Assembly: GCA_028023455.1 (NCBI GenBank)
Contig: JAQFVV010006342.1
Span: 765,001-829,000 of the forward strand
Origin: Epiperipatus broadwayi
Lineage: Eukaryota; Onychophora; Udeonychophora; Euonychophora; Peripatidae
Length of the DNA stretch: 64,000 nucleotides
Direction of reading: 5' to 3'
This document shows positions 1 through 12,103 of the stretch, in pieces; the stretch's first letter is position 1; each line of letters starts with the position of its first letter. Under the pieces are notes generated by a model. That model was not told the DNA's origin. It saw nothing but the letters and a program-made list of their open reading frames with translations, and made no database searches. The position numbers and the translations under genes are program-made.

Positions 1-10
1 CCTCTAGATC

Positions 11-130
11 AGGGATGGGCAAGGTTTTTTCAGCCAAGGGTCATTTGGATGTGCGACCACACAAAATTATCGACTTAAAAATTAGCCTGCTATATTTGAA
101 TGAAAAATTTAATTAATTTATGTTTCAAAT
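11..130 (+). mobile_element. hAT-type terminal end (fragment)
   Basis: The sequence beginning CAGGGATGGGCAAGG and followed by a run of T and CAGCCAAGGG has the form of a hAT terminal inverted repeat (CAGGG-TGGGCAA... type). It is preceded by ctctagat, which could be one 8-bp target duplication. I saw no matching end downstream, so this is a lone end or the start of a decayed element. Confidence 0.5.
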
Positions 131-279
131 GTACTTTATTCATTCTTTGGAAAGAAAATATTGGTTACACTTATTTACTTTTTTTTTTTACAACATTAAT
201 TAAATCATAGACGCTAGGTACAGCAAATCAATCAACACCCCCCCCTCCAGATATTATTATTGAGGCAAGCATGTCATGC

Positions 280-1290
280 TATAGCTTTGAAGATTGAGAG
301 AGTCTCCACCAGATTTCTATATATACCTTGTATTCTGAAACTTTTCTATTTCTTTCTCTTATTGTTTCTAGTTTATTTCTAAAAGCAATTAGTGGTCTTC
401 TTGAATTGTTTTCATAGACACATGCATCTTGTGCACCATATAGCAGAAAGAACAAAGATATTAGCACATACATTCGAAAAAAAGAGCAAATAAATCCCTT
501 AAATATATATCCAATATTTATATTTTGATTCTTAAATATGACTGGTACTTCCCCCTGATCTAATCAAAGCTGGGACGCAAGAAATAATTGTGAGGTTGGG
601 TTTCGGACTCCCTTTTACAAAGACCACAGCAATTATCTATTGATAGAATCTGTCTTTTACATTTGTAAAAAAAAAAAATTGATATGTAATACTTCTAAGT
701 TGATCTTACTCAGAAAATCAAAGAATTTAGACTCAAGTCATCAATATCTAAATTTGTGACATAGTTGTTTATTTGTAAATTCAAGTATAGACTTTTTGTG
801 AAGTTTTGTGGCTGGGAAAGGTAATAAGTACACTTGCTAATATTGATATTTACTCTTTGGGGGAATATAGACAAGTTTTTGTGTTTCTAGGATTAAGTCT
901 CTAATGGCCTTTAAATATCCTGTAAGTGGAGATGCTCTATCTATAGGTGTGATTTTAAATGCTATTTCCAGGTAAGGAAACATCTCAGTACATCTTGAGA
1001 TGATATTAAGTGATTTTTGTATTTCAAATTCTTTTATTAAATATAGATCCAGGCCATTTCTTGCTAATAGACATTAGAGCTTTCTGATTGAGATTGATTA
1101 AATTCTTCTACCCGAGAGAAGTTTTCCCAGTAGTGTATGACTATGGTTAATAAATTTCTTTGCAAATTTTATTATTGGTATATAATATATCATTGGCTGC
1201 AGAAAGGAGTTTGCTATTAACTGAAAGGAGACCCTTTGATTCCTCTTGGAGGCCTTAAAGGAACCGAGCAGGGCAAATTCCTAATGTCCA
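280..1290 (-). pseudogene. C-terminal part of Tx1/L1-like LINE ORF2 (relic)
   Basis: Read on the minus strand this stretch contains degraded LINE ORF2 C-terminal sequence. One segment (about 1020-850) reads SLNIISRCTEMFPYLEIAFK, then further open sequence. A later one (about 640-560) has a CCGLCKRESETQPH motif, resembling the Cys/His motif near the C-terminus of L1/Tx1-group ORF2 proteins. A final open piece, 473-279, contains LFFLLYGAQDACVYENN. Several stops and frameshifts interrupt it. It is probably the downstream half of the relic at 4490-5760, separated from it by insertion of RTE copy A. The clade assignment is inferred from motif style only. Confidence 0.55.
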
Positions 1291-1298
1291 CTCCATAC

Positions 1299-4200
1299 GT
1301 TCTTGTCGTTGCAGCTGTTATTACTATGTGATTATTCATATAGTATACGAACATGGATGGGCTGCTCACCAACATGCATTAGCCAGCATGGTGAGTTTAT
1401 TGGCTTTTTACCTCTGAGTTTAAGATCAAGAAACACCATGGTCTTTCTTCTTAGTGCCTGATAAGGCAGAATGAATGTTTGTGTAAATGATAAATATTTT
1501 TCCAATACATATATACAATTATGACAGACAAAAATAAAGCATGGCCCTTATTCCCAGGAGGCTGTAAAGTCACTAACCAAGGCAGCAGTTGGTGGCCGAA
1601 GGCGGAGGGTGCTAAGAATCCCCTGATTGCGGACCCAGGCTGCCATTTGATGATGACTTTTTATTTAGGTACTTACAACTGCAGATCACTTTCAAGTGAA
1701 GGAAGATTGCAAGAATTGAAGAACTGTCTTATATTAAATGGGACATTATTGGACTTTGTGAAGTTAGAAGAAAAGGAGAAGAAACAATTGATTTAAAAAG
1801 TGGACATATACTCTATTATAAAGGCACACATATTGGAAATACAAGTGGAGTAGGATTCATTATAAATAAAAAGTGGAAGAACAATATTGTGGAGATTGAT
1901 GGTGTATCGGACAGAGTGGCAAGATTAGTTATACAACTTAATAGCAGATACCAAATGCAGATAATTCAGGTTTATGCCCCAACAAGTTCTCATAGTGATG
2001 AAGTAGTAGAAGATTTTTATATGGATGTACAAAAGGCTTTTGATCAGAGTAAACAACATTTTAAAATTGTTATGGGAGACTTTAATGCTAGAATTGGTAG
2101 ACAAATGAAAGATGAAATTGCTATAGGTAATTTTGGTTATGGTAATAGAAATGAGAGAGGACATAGACTTGTGGAGTTTGCAGAAAAAGAAAAACTTTAT
2201 ATTATGAATTCATTTTTGGAGAAAAATGTTAAAAAGGAAATGGACATGGAAGCATCCAAATGAAGGTACAGCAGAATTGGATTATATTTTGACTAACAGA
2301 AAATACATATTTCAAGATTGTAATGTTCTTAATAAATTTAACACAGGAAGTGATCATCGATTAGTAAGGTGTAAGTTACGTGTTAATGTAAAACTAGAGA
2401 GACAAAAATTATTAAGAAAAACAATATTTACAGTTGATATTCCTAATCTTCAGAAACATTCTAATGAATTTAAATTGGAACTTACAAATAGGTTTCAAGT
2501 GTTAGGAGATTTTGAACATGATTCAGATTTGAATGAAATTAATATGAAAATAACTGATACACTTTTAAAAACTGCAACAAACATAGCTGGTAGAAAAAAG
2601 CAGCAATTGACTAATAAAATTTCTACTGAGACTAGAGAATTTATGAAGAAAAGAAGGAATATGAAGATATACAAAAATGATGTATTAAAAAGAATTGAAT
2701 ATCTCGAATTTTGTAAAATGGTGCGGAAAAGAGTTGAAAATGATATAAGAAAGTATAACTGTGAAATAGCAAGGAAAGCTGTAGAAGAAAATAAAAATCA
2801 AAAATGTTAAACAACATTTTGGTATTGGTAGGAAATTTATATCTGCAATAAGAAAAAAAGATGGAATTATTACTAAAAAGAGAGATGACATCATGAAATT
2901 GGTAGAAGATTTTTATCAAGAATTATATAGTAATAAAGAACAAGTACCTCCTATATCTATTACGTCTTCCGAATTGCCCAGAATTTTAAATGAAGAAGTG
3001 AGACATGCAATTAAGTGTATGAAGAAAGGAAAGGCTCCAGGTAATGATGGAATTATAATTGATATATTAAAAGAAGCAGGTGAAGAAATAGAAACAATTT
3101 TAGCAAAGTTATATACCAAATGTCTAAATGATAAAGATGTACCGGATGATTGGAAGAATGCAGTAATAATATTAATATTTAAAAAAGGTGATAAAGAAGA
3201 TATTAAAAATTACAGACCTATCAGCCTTTTATCAGTTTTATATAAAATTTTTACCAAGATAATTACAACTCGTCTACAGAGAACTTTGGATTTCCACCAA
3301 CCAAGAGAACAAGCTGGATTTAAAAGTGGTTTTAGTACAATAGATCATATCCAGGTATTGAGAGACGTCATAGAAAGGACAAACGAATATGAGTTGTCAT
3401 TATGTTTTGGATTTGTAGATTATGAAAAGGCATTCGATTCTATACACATTTCTTCAGTGATTAAAGCATTGGATCATCAAGGTATAGATCCAGGATATTG
3501 TCAGATTTTAAAGAATATTTATAAAAATGCAACAGCAATAATTAGATTACATAATGATACTGGAAAATCAACATTGAGAAAGGTGTAAGACAAGGTGACT
3601 CCATATCTCCAAAACTCTTTACAGCAGTGCTGCAAGAAGTATTTTGTGGATTAAAATGGGAAACTAAAGGAATGAAAGTAAATGGAGAGTATTTAAGTCA
3701 TTTAGATTTCACAGATGATGTAGTTGTTTTTGCAAATAATGCTTCAGAGCTGCAGGAAATGTTGCAGGAGTTAGCAGATGAAAGTAGAAAAGTAGGACTA
3801 AAGATAAATGTTAAAAAGACTAAAGTAATGTTTAATCGATTTGCTCAAAATATGAAAATAAAGATTGATTATGAAGAATTAGAAGAAGTTAACAGTTACA
3901 AATACCTTGGTCAGATTATTAATACAGATGGAAACATAATGGAGGAAATTAATCATAGAATTAAACTTGGTTGGAGTGCTTTTGGTAGAAATAACTTGAT
4001 ACTAAAAGGAAATATGCCTATGTGTTTGAAAAGGATGGTTTTTAACAAATGTGTTTTACCAGTTCTTACTTATGGATCTGAGACTTGGACACTTAATAGA
4101 AGAGCAATACAGAGACTTCAGACCCCTCAAAGGAGTATGGAGAGATGTATGTTGGGAGTAACAAGAAGAGATCGAAAACGCAATGTATGGGTAAGACAAC

Positions 4201-4480
4201 AAACAGGTGTTACTGACCTTATTGAAAAAATTAAAAAGATTGAAATGGAGTTGGGCTGGACATATTGCTAGAAGAGATGATAATAGATGGACAATTGAAA
4301 TTTTAAACTGGATTCCAAGAGATTGTAAAAGACTCAGAAAGAGACCACATATGAGATGGATGGATGAAATAAGAAAATGTGCAGGAGTGTTGTGGAGAAG
4401 AGAAGCTAAAGATAGGAGAAAATGGATTAAACTTGGCAAGACCTTCATCCTGCAGTGGATTGATAATGATGATGATGATG
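1299..4480 (+). mobile_element. RTE-clade LINE, near full length (copy A)
   Basis: Copy A matches copy B (40022-43209) from the shared first bases GTTCTTGTCGTTGCAGC to the 3' end GATTGATAATGATGATGATG, with only occasional differences by eye. It has a 5' UTR of about 220 bp (with 11 bp extra near 1396 relative to copy B), one long EEP-endonuclease plus reverse-transcriptase ORF, almost no 3' UTR and a (GAT)n tail. A single ORF and a microsatellite tail are typical of the RTE clade. It lies inside a minus-strand LINE relic. I could not identify a clear target-site duplication. Confidence 0.9.
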
Positions 4481-4512
4481 AATATATCATTCTAGTCACA
4501 ATTAGCAAGTAG
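1521..4512 (+). pseudogene. RTE LINE polyprotein (endonuclease + reverse transcriptase), frameshifted
   Basis: The start is the ATG of MTDKNKAWPLFPGG, shared with copy B. The EEP endonuclease shows TYNCRSL, QVYAPTS, GDFNARIG, LDYIL and an intact terminal SDH (GSDHRLV). The RT shows [27 protein letters not shown] and RQGDSISP. Its catalytic box reads FTDD, where copy B has FADD; both aspartates remain. The C-terminal region carries LTYGSETWTLNRR, GHIARRDDNRW and a degenerate zinc-ribbon-like tail. Against copy B there are about five frame breaks: a 4-bp loss near 1718, +1 near 2232, a short loss near 2795, -1 near 3567 and +1 near 4236. The open pieces are 1521-1796, 1889-2263, 2226-2810, 2893-3588, 3627-4271 and 4207-4512. 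It is not translatable as one protein but is recently dead. Confidence 0.9.
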
Positions 4513-5760
4513 TATAATGAAACTGGCATATATATAGAGAGAAGATTTTGTTAGGGAGCTAATTATATGTTTTATTTTATTTGTTTGCTGTTTTTGAATA
4601 CTTGTTCTTATTGATGTAGGATTAAAGTAAAAAGGAAAACCTAAAAAAAGACTGGGTTTTCCATCACAATATTCTATAATATTGCATTCTATGTAAATTT
4701 GCCATGCACTTGATTTTTCCATATTAAACATGAGTTTGAATTTGTCAGTGTATTGTTTTAGCAATTTTATTATAAGAATTTGTTTTCTGGATGATAAGAA
4801 AAATGCAATATCATCCATGTAAGCAACACACAATACTGATGTATAAGTCTGGGATATATAGGCCTGTCTTTTTTTTTTTCGATGGCTGCTAGTAATGGGT
4901 TTATGTATATTGAGAAGTGTGCTCAATGGAGAACATTGAGGTATAGAACAATTGGGGATAATAGGTAGTGATGTTCATCCTGAAGCAAATTTGTCAAGAC
5001 ATAAAGGTAAGCTTTGGGTATATTCGTTTCAGCTAGAGTGTTAATCAGAATGTCAATAGAAACTGTTTCAAATGCAGATTTAATATCTTGCTAATCACAT
5101 CAGGACTATATTTTTTCTTTAGCTGTGTCAATAACAGTTCTAAATATAAAGGCTATTTAGTTAGTGGATGAGGCCTTTTTTTGAAAATTGACATTTAGAG
5201 AGCATACATAAAATGTATGATTCCATTCTATCTTTTAGATCAGCCTCCAATACCTTGATTCCAAATGGACTCATTGAAATTGGTCTTAGTTTTTCAATGG
5301 TTGATATCTTTTTTAAAAAAAAAAGTTACTAGTGATATAGGATATAAATTTTGTATTGTATATATTTCTTTTGATAGGAAATTTGCTAGATTTTCTGGGT
5401 AATTGGAGGTAAAGCAATTTAAGTATAGCTATACAAAGCGAGGTATCTCATGAAGGCCAGGATGGCAAGGTTCAGCTATGAATTCTAGTTTCCTTGTAAA
5501 TTCATTTGGGAAGAATTTATCTTCTTTTGACTCACCAAAAGGCTTTTTTGCAAGGATATAAGAATTGTCAGATTGCAACCTATCCCTATAATACAAATAG
5601 GCCAGTTCCAACATATAAATCTACTAACTGTCCCTGTTTACATTTGGATAGCTGTTAGCACTCTGATTGAAGGAGGGTGACCCAAGTCCCACCTGACATA
5701 ATTTCTAGACCATATATGAGTTTATCCAATAAATATTCTCCTCTTCTTTATTGCTAGATA
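4490..5760 (-). pseudogene. Reverse-transcriptase relic of an older LINE (Tx1/L1-like)
   Basis: The minus-strand reading has an RT palm box AYMDDIAFF at about 4833-4807, inside an open piece 4926-4492. This is followed by NMEKSSAW, LFLGFPF and IKHIISSLTKSSLYIYASFI, an order like the post-catalytic region of Tx1/L1-type RTs. Further upstream are LRPISMSPFGIKVLE (about 5295-5250) and SAFETVSIDILINTL, and a 61-residue open piece at 5614-5429. Many stops and frameshifts separate these. The reading resumes at about 1290 beyond RTE copy A (YGVDIRNLP...), so the older LINE was split by that insertion. Confidence 0.7.
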
Positions 5761-6180
5761 TTATTTGAGTGTTATTCAGATGTGCTTAAAATAATATACT
5801 TGTGTGAAATAAAGAAACAATTTCAGAATTTTATTTCCTGCAATTGTTTGCCATGTATTTCATAATTATTCAATTACCGATCGTAAGACTGCCAAATAAC
5901 CAACCAGAATGCAGATACAATGCATGTGTGAACCTCTGATGATGAAAAAATATTTATTATATTGCATTAGATCCTTTTTTTCTTTTAAAACAAGTTAACC
6001 ACAAGGGTTTACGTTTTGAAATTACTAACTTTGTTATTATATTACATCATGTGTTATAACAGACCTGCTTACAATTATACATTTGTGTGAAATAAAGAAA
6101 TGATTTCAGAATTTTATTTCCTGCAATTCTTTGCTGTGCATCATTTTGAATAAATGTAGATTCTTATACATAAATAAATT
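5761..6180. other. AT-rich spacer with a local duplication
   Basis: No gene. The phrase TGTGAAATAAAGAAAC(A/G)ATTTCAGAATTTTATTTCCTGCAATT occurs twice (about 5793-5845 and 6087-6128), a direct repeat of about 50 bp spaced by ~290 bp. The rest is AT-rich and unremarkable. Confidence 0.5.
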
Positions 6181-6189
6181 TACATTTGT

Positions 6190-6260
6190 GCATGAAAAAA
6201 TAAGACACCCCCCCCCCCCCCAATAAGCACAAGGGTATGTTTTGGAACAAAAATTAATTA
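6190..6260 (+). repeat. ATAAGAC-motif dispersed repeat, left part, with a poly-C tract
   Basis: AAAAAATAAGACAC, a run of 14 C (about 6207-6220), AATAAGCACAAGGG and ACAAAAATTAAT resemble a dispersed repeat built of ATAAGAC/TAAGCC phrases. Its continuation (ATTAATATAAAACAGTGTC, TTATTTTCAGAGAAACATG) lies at about 6681-6722, beyond the hairpin element at 6259-6673. The hairpin element therefore interrupts it. Confidence 0.5.
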
Positions 6261-6673
6261 CATTCAAATATCAGCCTTTCAAGCTAATTGAGCACGCGCC
6301 TTATGAGAGTGTTAAATAAATGAATACTTTCCTCTTCAATCCAAGATATAGTATTTATGCAGGAATAAATTCTAAGCAATTTCATTGACATCATTCAGTC
6401 AACAAACATCTTAAATAGTAATTTAAAGTGAGATTCTACTCATGCTCTCCTCGACAGTTCTTCAGATTTGCTCATATAAAAGAATTTGAGTTGTAGGAGT
6501 AAGAGGATCCTTTTTATTCCTGCATAAATACTATATCTTGGATTGAAGAGGAAAGTATTCATTTATTTAACACTCTCATAAGGCACGTGCTCAATTAGCT
6601 TGAAAGGCTAATATTTGAATGTAATATAATTGTAAAACACGGCGCTTGATAAAATAATTACTTATTTACTCAT
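6259..6673 (-). mobile_element. Hairpin retroposon-like element, family B, copy B1
   Basis: Flanked by an exact 13-bp direct repeat AACAAAAATTAAT at 6246-6258 and 6674-6686. An inverted repeat of about 115 bp pairs roughly 6262-6374 with 6512-6626; both arms carry TTCAATCCAAGATATAGTAT or its complement. The loop, about 6375-6511, is unpaired here. A one-sided leader of about 45 bp lies at the right end and is complementary in sense to the left leader of copy B2, so this copy runs on the minus strand. No coding capacity. Confidence 0.75.
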
Positions 6674-6722
6674 AACAAAAATTAATATAAAACAGTGTCT
6701 TATTTTCAGAGAAACATGATAT

Positions 6723-9150
6723 ATATATAGAATAGATATAACTCTTCAGTAAAGGTGTCTAAATTAAAATATTTTATCACATATTTTTATATATGCATCT
6801 ACTTTCACAAATAATAAAAAAATATATTTAAAATGTTATAATTTGAAAAAATATTAAATAATATATTACCAACATAAAAATCTATATATGAAATAAACAT
6901 AATAGAAATAATGCTACAAAACTGCATGCCTATCCATTTCAAACCATGTATAAAACATTTATCCTAAGTTCAAATCCCTCTATTTAGTAAACATTCAGTA
7001 TACTAAATGAATAAGTTAATTATGTATATATATAGGTTGTGATGAAAACTTTTGGTACTATTTAATAACAGAATGAAAAGAGACACATTATATATTAGTT
7101 TGCTTATATTTCAATTAATAAGTAAATATTAATGAGTCTTAAAAAGTGATTAAGCAGCAGAAACTGCATTGATTTAGTTATGTGCACAAGGCACAACTTC
7201 ATTCTGAATCATGTCAACATCACTAAAAAAAATTTTTTTTTCTTTTTTTTTTTTGAGCATTTTCTGGTTCTCTAAATTTCAAGGTCAAATTTTTTTAAAG
7301 AAATATAGTATACTGTACATCCTGAATGAGTTAAGAACATTGGTCACTCAAGGGTGCCACTAGGCTACTTAATAAGACTAAAAAATTTATTTGGGGTGAC
7401 CAAATATTCATTAATGATGATGAGCAGACCTAACAAAATAAATTACTTGCCCCTGACCCTAGCTCAGTTCATTAATAAACAGATACAGTAAATAAACACC
7501 AGCCAAATTTAAATAAATAATACCAAAACCCCATTGAAATAAAATAAAATAAAATAGTATTCATTTGTGGATGGTTTGACATTAGGAGAGACCCATTAGT
7601 GCCATTGTTCCAGGACTATAATTATAAAACTACTATCCCAGAAAATAAAACATTTTCCCAGTTTGATAAATTATCTTATTAAATGCTCATTATATTCCTT
7701 ATACACTAAGACCATCCTTCCTTGTTATTATTCTAACCCAGGAAAACATACAAATGTGCTAAGACACAATGCATTGCTATGGAATCCTAGCTATGCAAAA
7801 GAGAGATTGTAGACATAGATCAAGCCATCTTGTTGCATCCAAACACCCATAGCCATGTGCATTTAATCTATATGCAGACTAAGATAGCTCACATAAGTCT
7901 GACTTTTATATATTAATACCTTTTCACATATATAACTGAAGCACATTTTAAAGCAGATGTTATTATCAAATCTCGAAAAACAATAGTTTATGGATTTCTG
8001 ATTAATTTTCTTTAAGGAAAAACTCATTTGCTATAAGTATTGTGAATGTTAATAATAATAACTAATTACTAAGCTGGTCTATTTTAAAATATGAAATATT
8101 TGTTTTTTGATAGTATGAAGTTTCAAAACTATACTAAAGTCTATTAATTGCATAAATCAATATCTATCATAATAATACATAAATATCTAATACATAATGA
8201 CTTATTAGTTATAAAATTACTTAACAAAATTACTAGCAAGGGTTTTATAATACATATATTTCTAAATCAACGATTACTGTTAAAATGTGCATATATGTTA
8301 AGAAAATAATTAGTATACCAACACTTGACTTATTATGGTACATGAAAGTTTATATTACTGCTAAATTCATCAAGGTTGTGCTTTTTCTTCCTGTCATTTA
8401 TTTAAGAAGTAGTTACCTTTGTCCATTTTATAGTTGTAATTTTCTGGGTGGTCAACTGAAAGTCTTCTTTGCAGGTTGACTTTAGAAAATCAGCTTTCTA
8501 AGGATTTATGATTTTTTTATGACATTTAACAAAGGTTCAGCATAAAGTATGGAGTTCATCTTGGTAAGATGCTTAGCCAAGCATATTTTGAAGAAAACCA
8601 CTAGAAATAATGTTATTTCATTTTACTACTGCAAACTTCTTGTCATGATCTATTGGTATCAATAATTTTGGTAAAAAAGCTAGCAAAAATTGAAGCTTGT
8701 CACACAGAATGAAGAGCTCCAGTAACTGTAATATGATCTTGACTAGTAAAGTTGAAAAAATCTGATAAATCAATGAAGGAATCTATTGAATGAATCAATG
8801 AATGAATGACAATAGATTTTGGGGAACTTTTCTCACACACAAATTTTTCTACTATTTTCTAGATTAACATCTTAAAATAGCCAGGTTTTTAATTAATTAA
8901 TAAGTCAAGTTTCTAACTAATTAAAGTAGGACATTTTTACATTTCACACTAATTAATTCCATTAAGTCTTATCTGAACAATGATTAACTTTTACATTTTA
9001 CTACAACAGATTGCAATATTTTTTAGGTTAAGCATTGTTATAGAATTTTGAAAATTAATCTTATATAAAAGATAAGAAATGTATTTACAAAGTTTATTTT
9101 TTTGGAAAAAAAATTTACATTACTTTTAGTAAATAAGAAAATTATTTTAC
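6723..9150. other. AT-rich intergenic sequence, no gene seen
   Basis: Multiple A/T homopolymers, short (TA)n runs and no ORF with recognisable family motifs. A phrase at about 7170-7220 (GATTTAGTTATGTGC... GAATCATGT) recurs loosely at 48685-48725, suggesting another old dispersed repeat. The 64-codon ORF at 8285-8479 has no recognisable features and is probably chance. Confidence 0.4.
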
Positions 9151-9156
9151 TGATTC

Positions 9157-9158
<2 letters not shown>

Positions 9159-9229
<71 letters not shown>
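9159..9229 (+). repeat. (GT)n microsatellite
   Basis: About 35 uninterrupted GT units. The minus-strand ORF over it (His-Thr repeat) is an artefact of the repeat. Confidence 0.97.
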
Positions 9230-9230
<1 letters not shown>

Positions 9231-10346
9231 TATGGAGTAGGATAGAGAAGAATATGCGGGGAAATAGGGTGGAAAATGAAAAGGGAAGCTAATGTGGCTA
9301 ACAGGTTTCACTGGGCATAATGGCTGAGAGATTCCTAACTCTGAGAAAGGAGAAGCCATAGTGCATCACATTGTCTGCACTTTTATAACACACATTTAAT
9401 ATAAAACTAAATTAACAAACTTTCTAAATTAATTTACAAGTAGAAATTTTAGCTGAACCCACTTATTTGTCTAATACATATTTGAAAATATAGCAACATG
9501 TAAATGCATAATATATATATATATTGGGGAAGGAAATGTCTCACAAGACTAAAACACTATATTAACGATGAAATTATATAACAATAAAATATATTTAATA
9601 ATTAATTTTAAATGTCAACTTAATATAATGAAATCATGGAAATTAATATGTAAAATAAATGTGTATAAAATTACATAACAGCTGTATCCATATATTTTAT
9701 GTGTTTATTTAATAATGCAATAAATTTATTTTAAATAGTTTTAATGAGTATCATTTAACTTTTAAATATATATGTGGGCAATTATTGTGATTATATATAT
9801 ACACACATAATACAAAATCTTTATAGAAGAATATAAATATAAATTGTTTTAAAAACAATAAGAATTCTTATGTATAGAATATAATAAACAAATATTTCTG
9901 TCTACACTTATAAATAATAATAAAAAAAACGTGGCTGTTGTTACTGACAGAGACACTAATATTTTATATAATATTAAAAAAATAAAGAATACATAAATGC
10001 CTAGCACTTTTGACTTATCAAGGCAATAAACTATATAGAAAAACTAATCAATAAACATCAAAATGGCTATTATGTAGATCAGGATGAACTAATAGAAGAA
10101 CTAGTCAATTTACAATTTACTGCATAAGGAGTATTTTTGATTACATACGATTCTTTAATTTTACATTTTTCATCCTGCATTTCATGATAACAAAATATCA
10201 TTTATATTACTTCAACAAAAGCTTATTTATCTTTAGCTATTTTATGCAAACTAAATTAAAATATAAGGTTAGAAGGCAGAAAATATTTTATTATTTATGT
10301 GGCAATTAAGCATCAATAAATGCCTTTTTATAATGATTACTTTTAC

Positions 10347-10915
10347 ATGATCACCATTTCTTATGCTTGCTTATAACTGTTATTAAAACAGGCAAAAACT
10401 CTCCATACAGTATTGCCTTTCAGTGCAAGCCAGAGTAATCAATGAATTCCAGAAGAAGCATTGGATCTGAGAGCACTGTACCTTGATCTTAGGATCTAAT
10501 GCAACCCTCCAGTAGCCACCTTTTATATCTACTTAACTACAAAGCTATGAGTCTTAAATTTAAGACTCATAGTTTTGCAGTTAAGTAGATATAAAAGGTG
10601 GCTGCAGGAGGGTTGCATTAGATCCTAAGATTTAAGTACAGTGCTCTCAGATTCAAGGTCTTAAGACTCATAGTTTTGTAGTTAAGTAGAGATAAAAGGT
10701 GGCTGCTGGAGGGTTACATTAGATACTTGGATCTAGGTGCAGTGCTCTGAGATCCAAGGCTCTTCACTGACAAAGGCCACAAGCCAGAAACTAGTCAGGG
10801 GATATTGGATGAGTAGGCACTATATGGGGATTTTATGCACAAGCCTTCTGGCATCCATTAATTATTCTGACTTGCATTGAGGGGCAATACTGCATGGATA
10901 GGTTTTGCCTGTTTT
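10347..10915 (+). mobile_element. Hairpin retroposon-like element, family A, copy A1
   Basis: Flanking direct repeats AATGATTACTTTTAC (10332-10346) and AATAATTACTTTCAC (10916-10930) agree at 13 of 15 bases. Leader ATGATCACCATTTCTTATGC leads into the arm AAACAGGCAAAAACTCTCC, and the right end is the complement, TTTTGCCTGTTTT. The centre, about 10546-10573, is a perfect palindrome around TTAAATTTAA. The right arm holds a tandem duplication of about 105 bp (from about 10562 and about 10667). The left arm lacks a segment present in the right arm, so stem pairing is partial. Confidence 0.75.
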
Positions 10916-11251
10916 AATAATTACTTTCACTGATTCAGCACTATTTATTCAAATTAATCTTTCTTTTGCATGCATAATTCATTTTTTTAATTTTGAATAT
11001 TTTTTAAAAGATTACTAATTCAATTGAATTGATATTTTTACACTGTTATACACGTTGTTGATAACACACACACACAATTATTATTCAAGACTTCAGTAGC
11101 AAAGCCATTCCTCTTGAAGGGCATTGTTAATCAAAAACTACTCTGCTTAGCCAGAAATGTTAATTACTTTATTGGCAACCTGGCTGCACATTTTCGTAGT
11201 CATTAATAAAAATATAAACTCCTTAGGCAGTTGTTACTATGAAAAATATTC

Positions 11252-12103
11252 GGTGCCAATATAGTGTGCCCTCGACGCCATTTTGAATTTTATAATTCAC
11301 CAAAAATCCCCCCTGAAACATTAAAATAATAAATGACATTTATTATCAACATGTTGTTTCAAAAAAAGACAAAGGTTATTAAAAAATCAAAATGCAAAGT
11401 TTGCAATTGTCATCGAGTAATTAAAAATCAAAAGCCTAATTTTGATCAATATTTAACATTTAATAAAAAATCAAAATCAAATAATGTGAGTAAATACTTT
11501 GCATTAACATATATTATCTCAATTTACATAAATCTTTCAAAAATCAAAATGCAATTCACATTTGCTATAAGGCTATGAAAGAAATGAAAAAGCAATTTAT
11601 GTTTTCTACTTTAAAAAACCTAATTAACCTACTTTTCTTTAATATGCCAAAATATTATAACTTATAAAATACGAAATACAGCATATAATTTTTACAAATG
11701 ATAGGAGTTTAGTTTTTCTTATTAGAAATTCTTTGTTCCTACTGTTGATCACTTGGACATTTTTTTAAAGTAATATAAACTCCATAATCTTATTAATATT
11801 GTTTTTGGTAGTTAGTTAATACGTATTTAAGTGATATATGCTTGTGTTGACCGAAAACTAGTTTAAGATTTTTTTTTTTTTTTTCAATACTTTGTTTCTT
11901 AACTAGAAGATAAAGAACGCGGATTAATTTAAATTGGCTAGATGATTACAAACACATTAAATTTAAAAATAAGGTACAATTGTTATATAATATAACCTAC
12001 ATGATTAGTATTCTTGTTGATAATCGATGTCATTTATTTCTTGAATGTGTCAGCGGGGCTTTTGGGTGAGTTATAAAATTCAAAATGGCGATGAACGCGT
12101 GCT
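11252..12103. mobile_element. Long-TIR MITE, Mutator-like by TSD length
   Basis: Terminal inverted repeats of about 90 bp: GACGCCATTTTGAATTTTAT near 11272 pairs with ATAAAATTCAAAATGGCG near 12072, extending into AATAAATGACAT...TTATCAAC on both sides. The 9-bp AAAATATTC lies directly outside each end (11243-11251 and 12104-12112). Long TIRs plus a 9-bp duplication fit Mutator-like non-autonomous elements. The interior is AT-rich. The 81-residue ORF at 11333-11578 is Lys/Asn-rich with one CKVCNC patch; I do not regard it as a transposase. Confidence 0.6.

Noticed and set aside
9147-9359. 70-codon ORF with His-Thr repeat
   Set aside because: It is the translation of the (GT)n microsatellite plus chance flanks.
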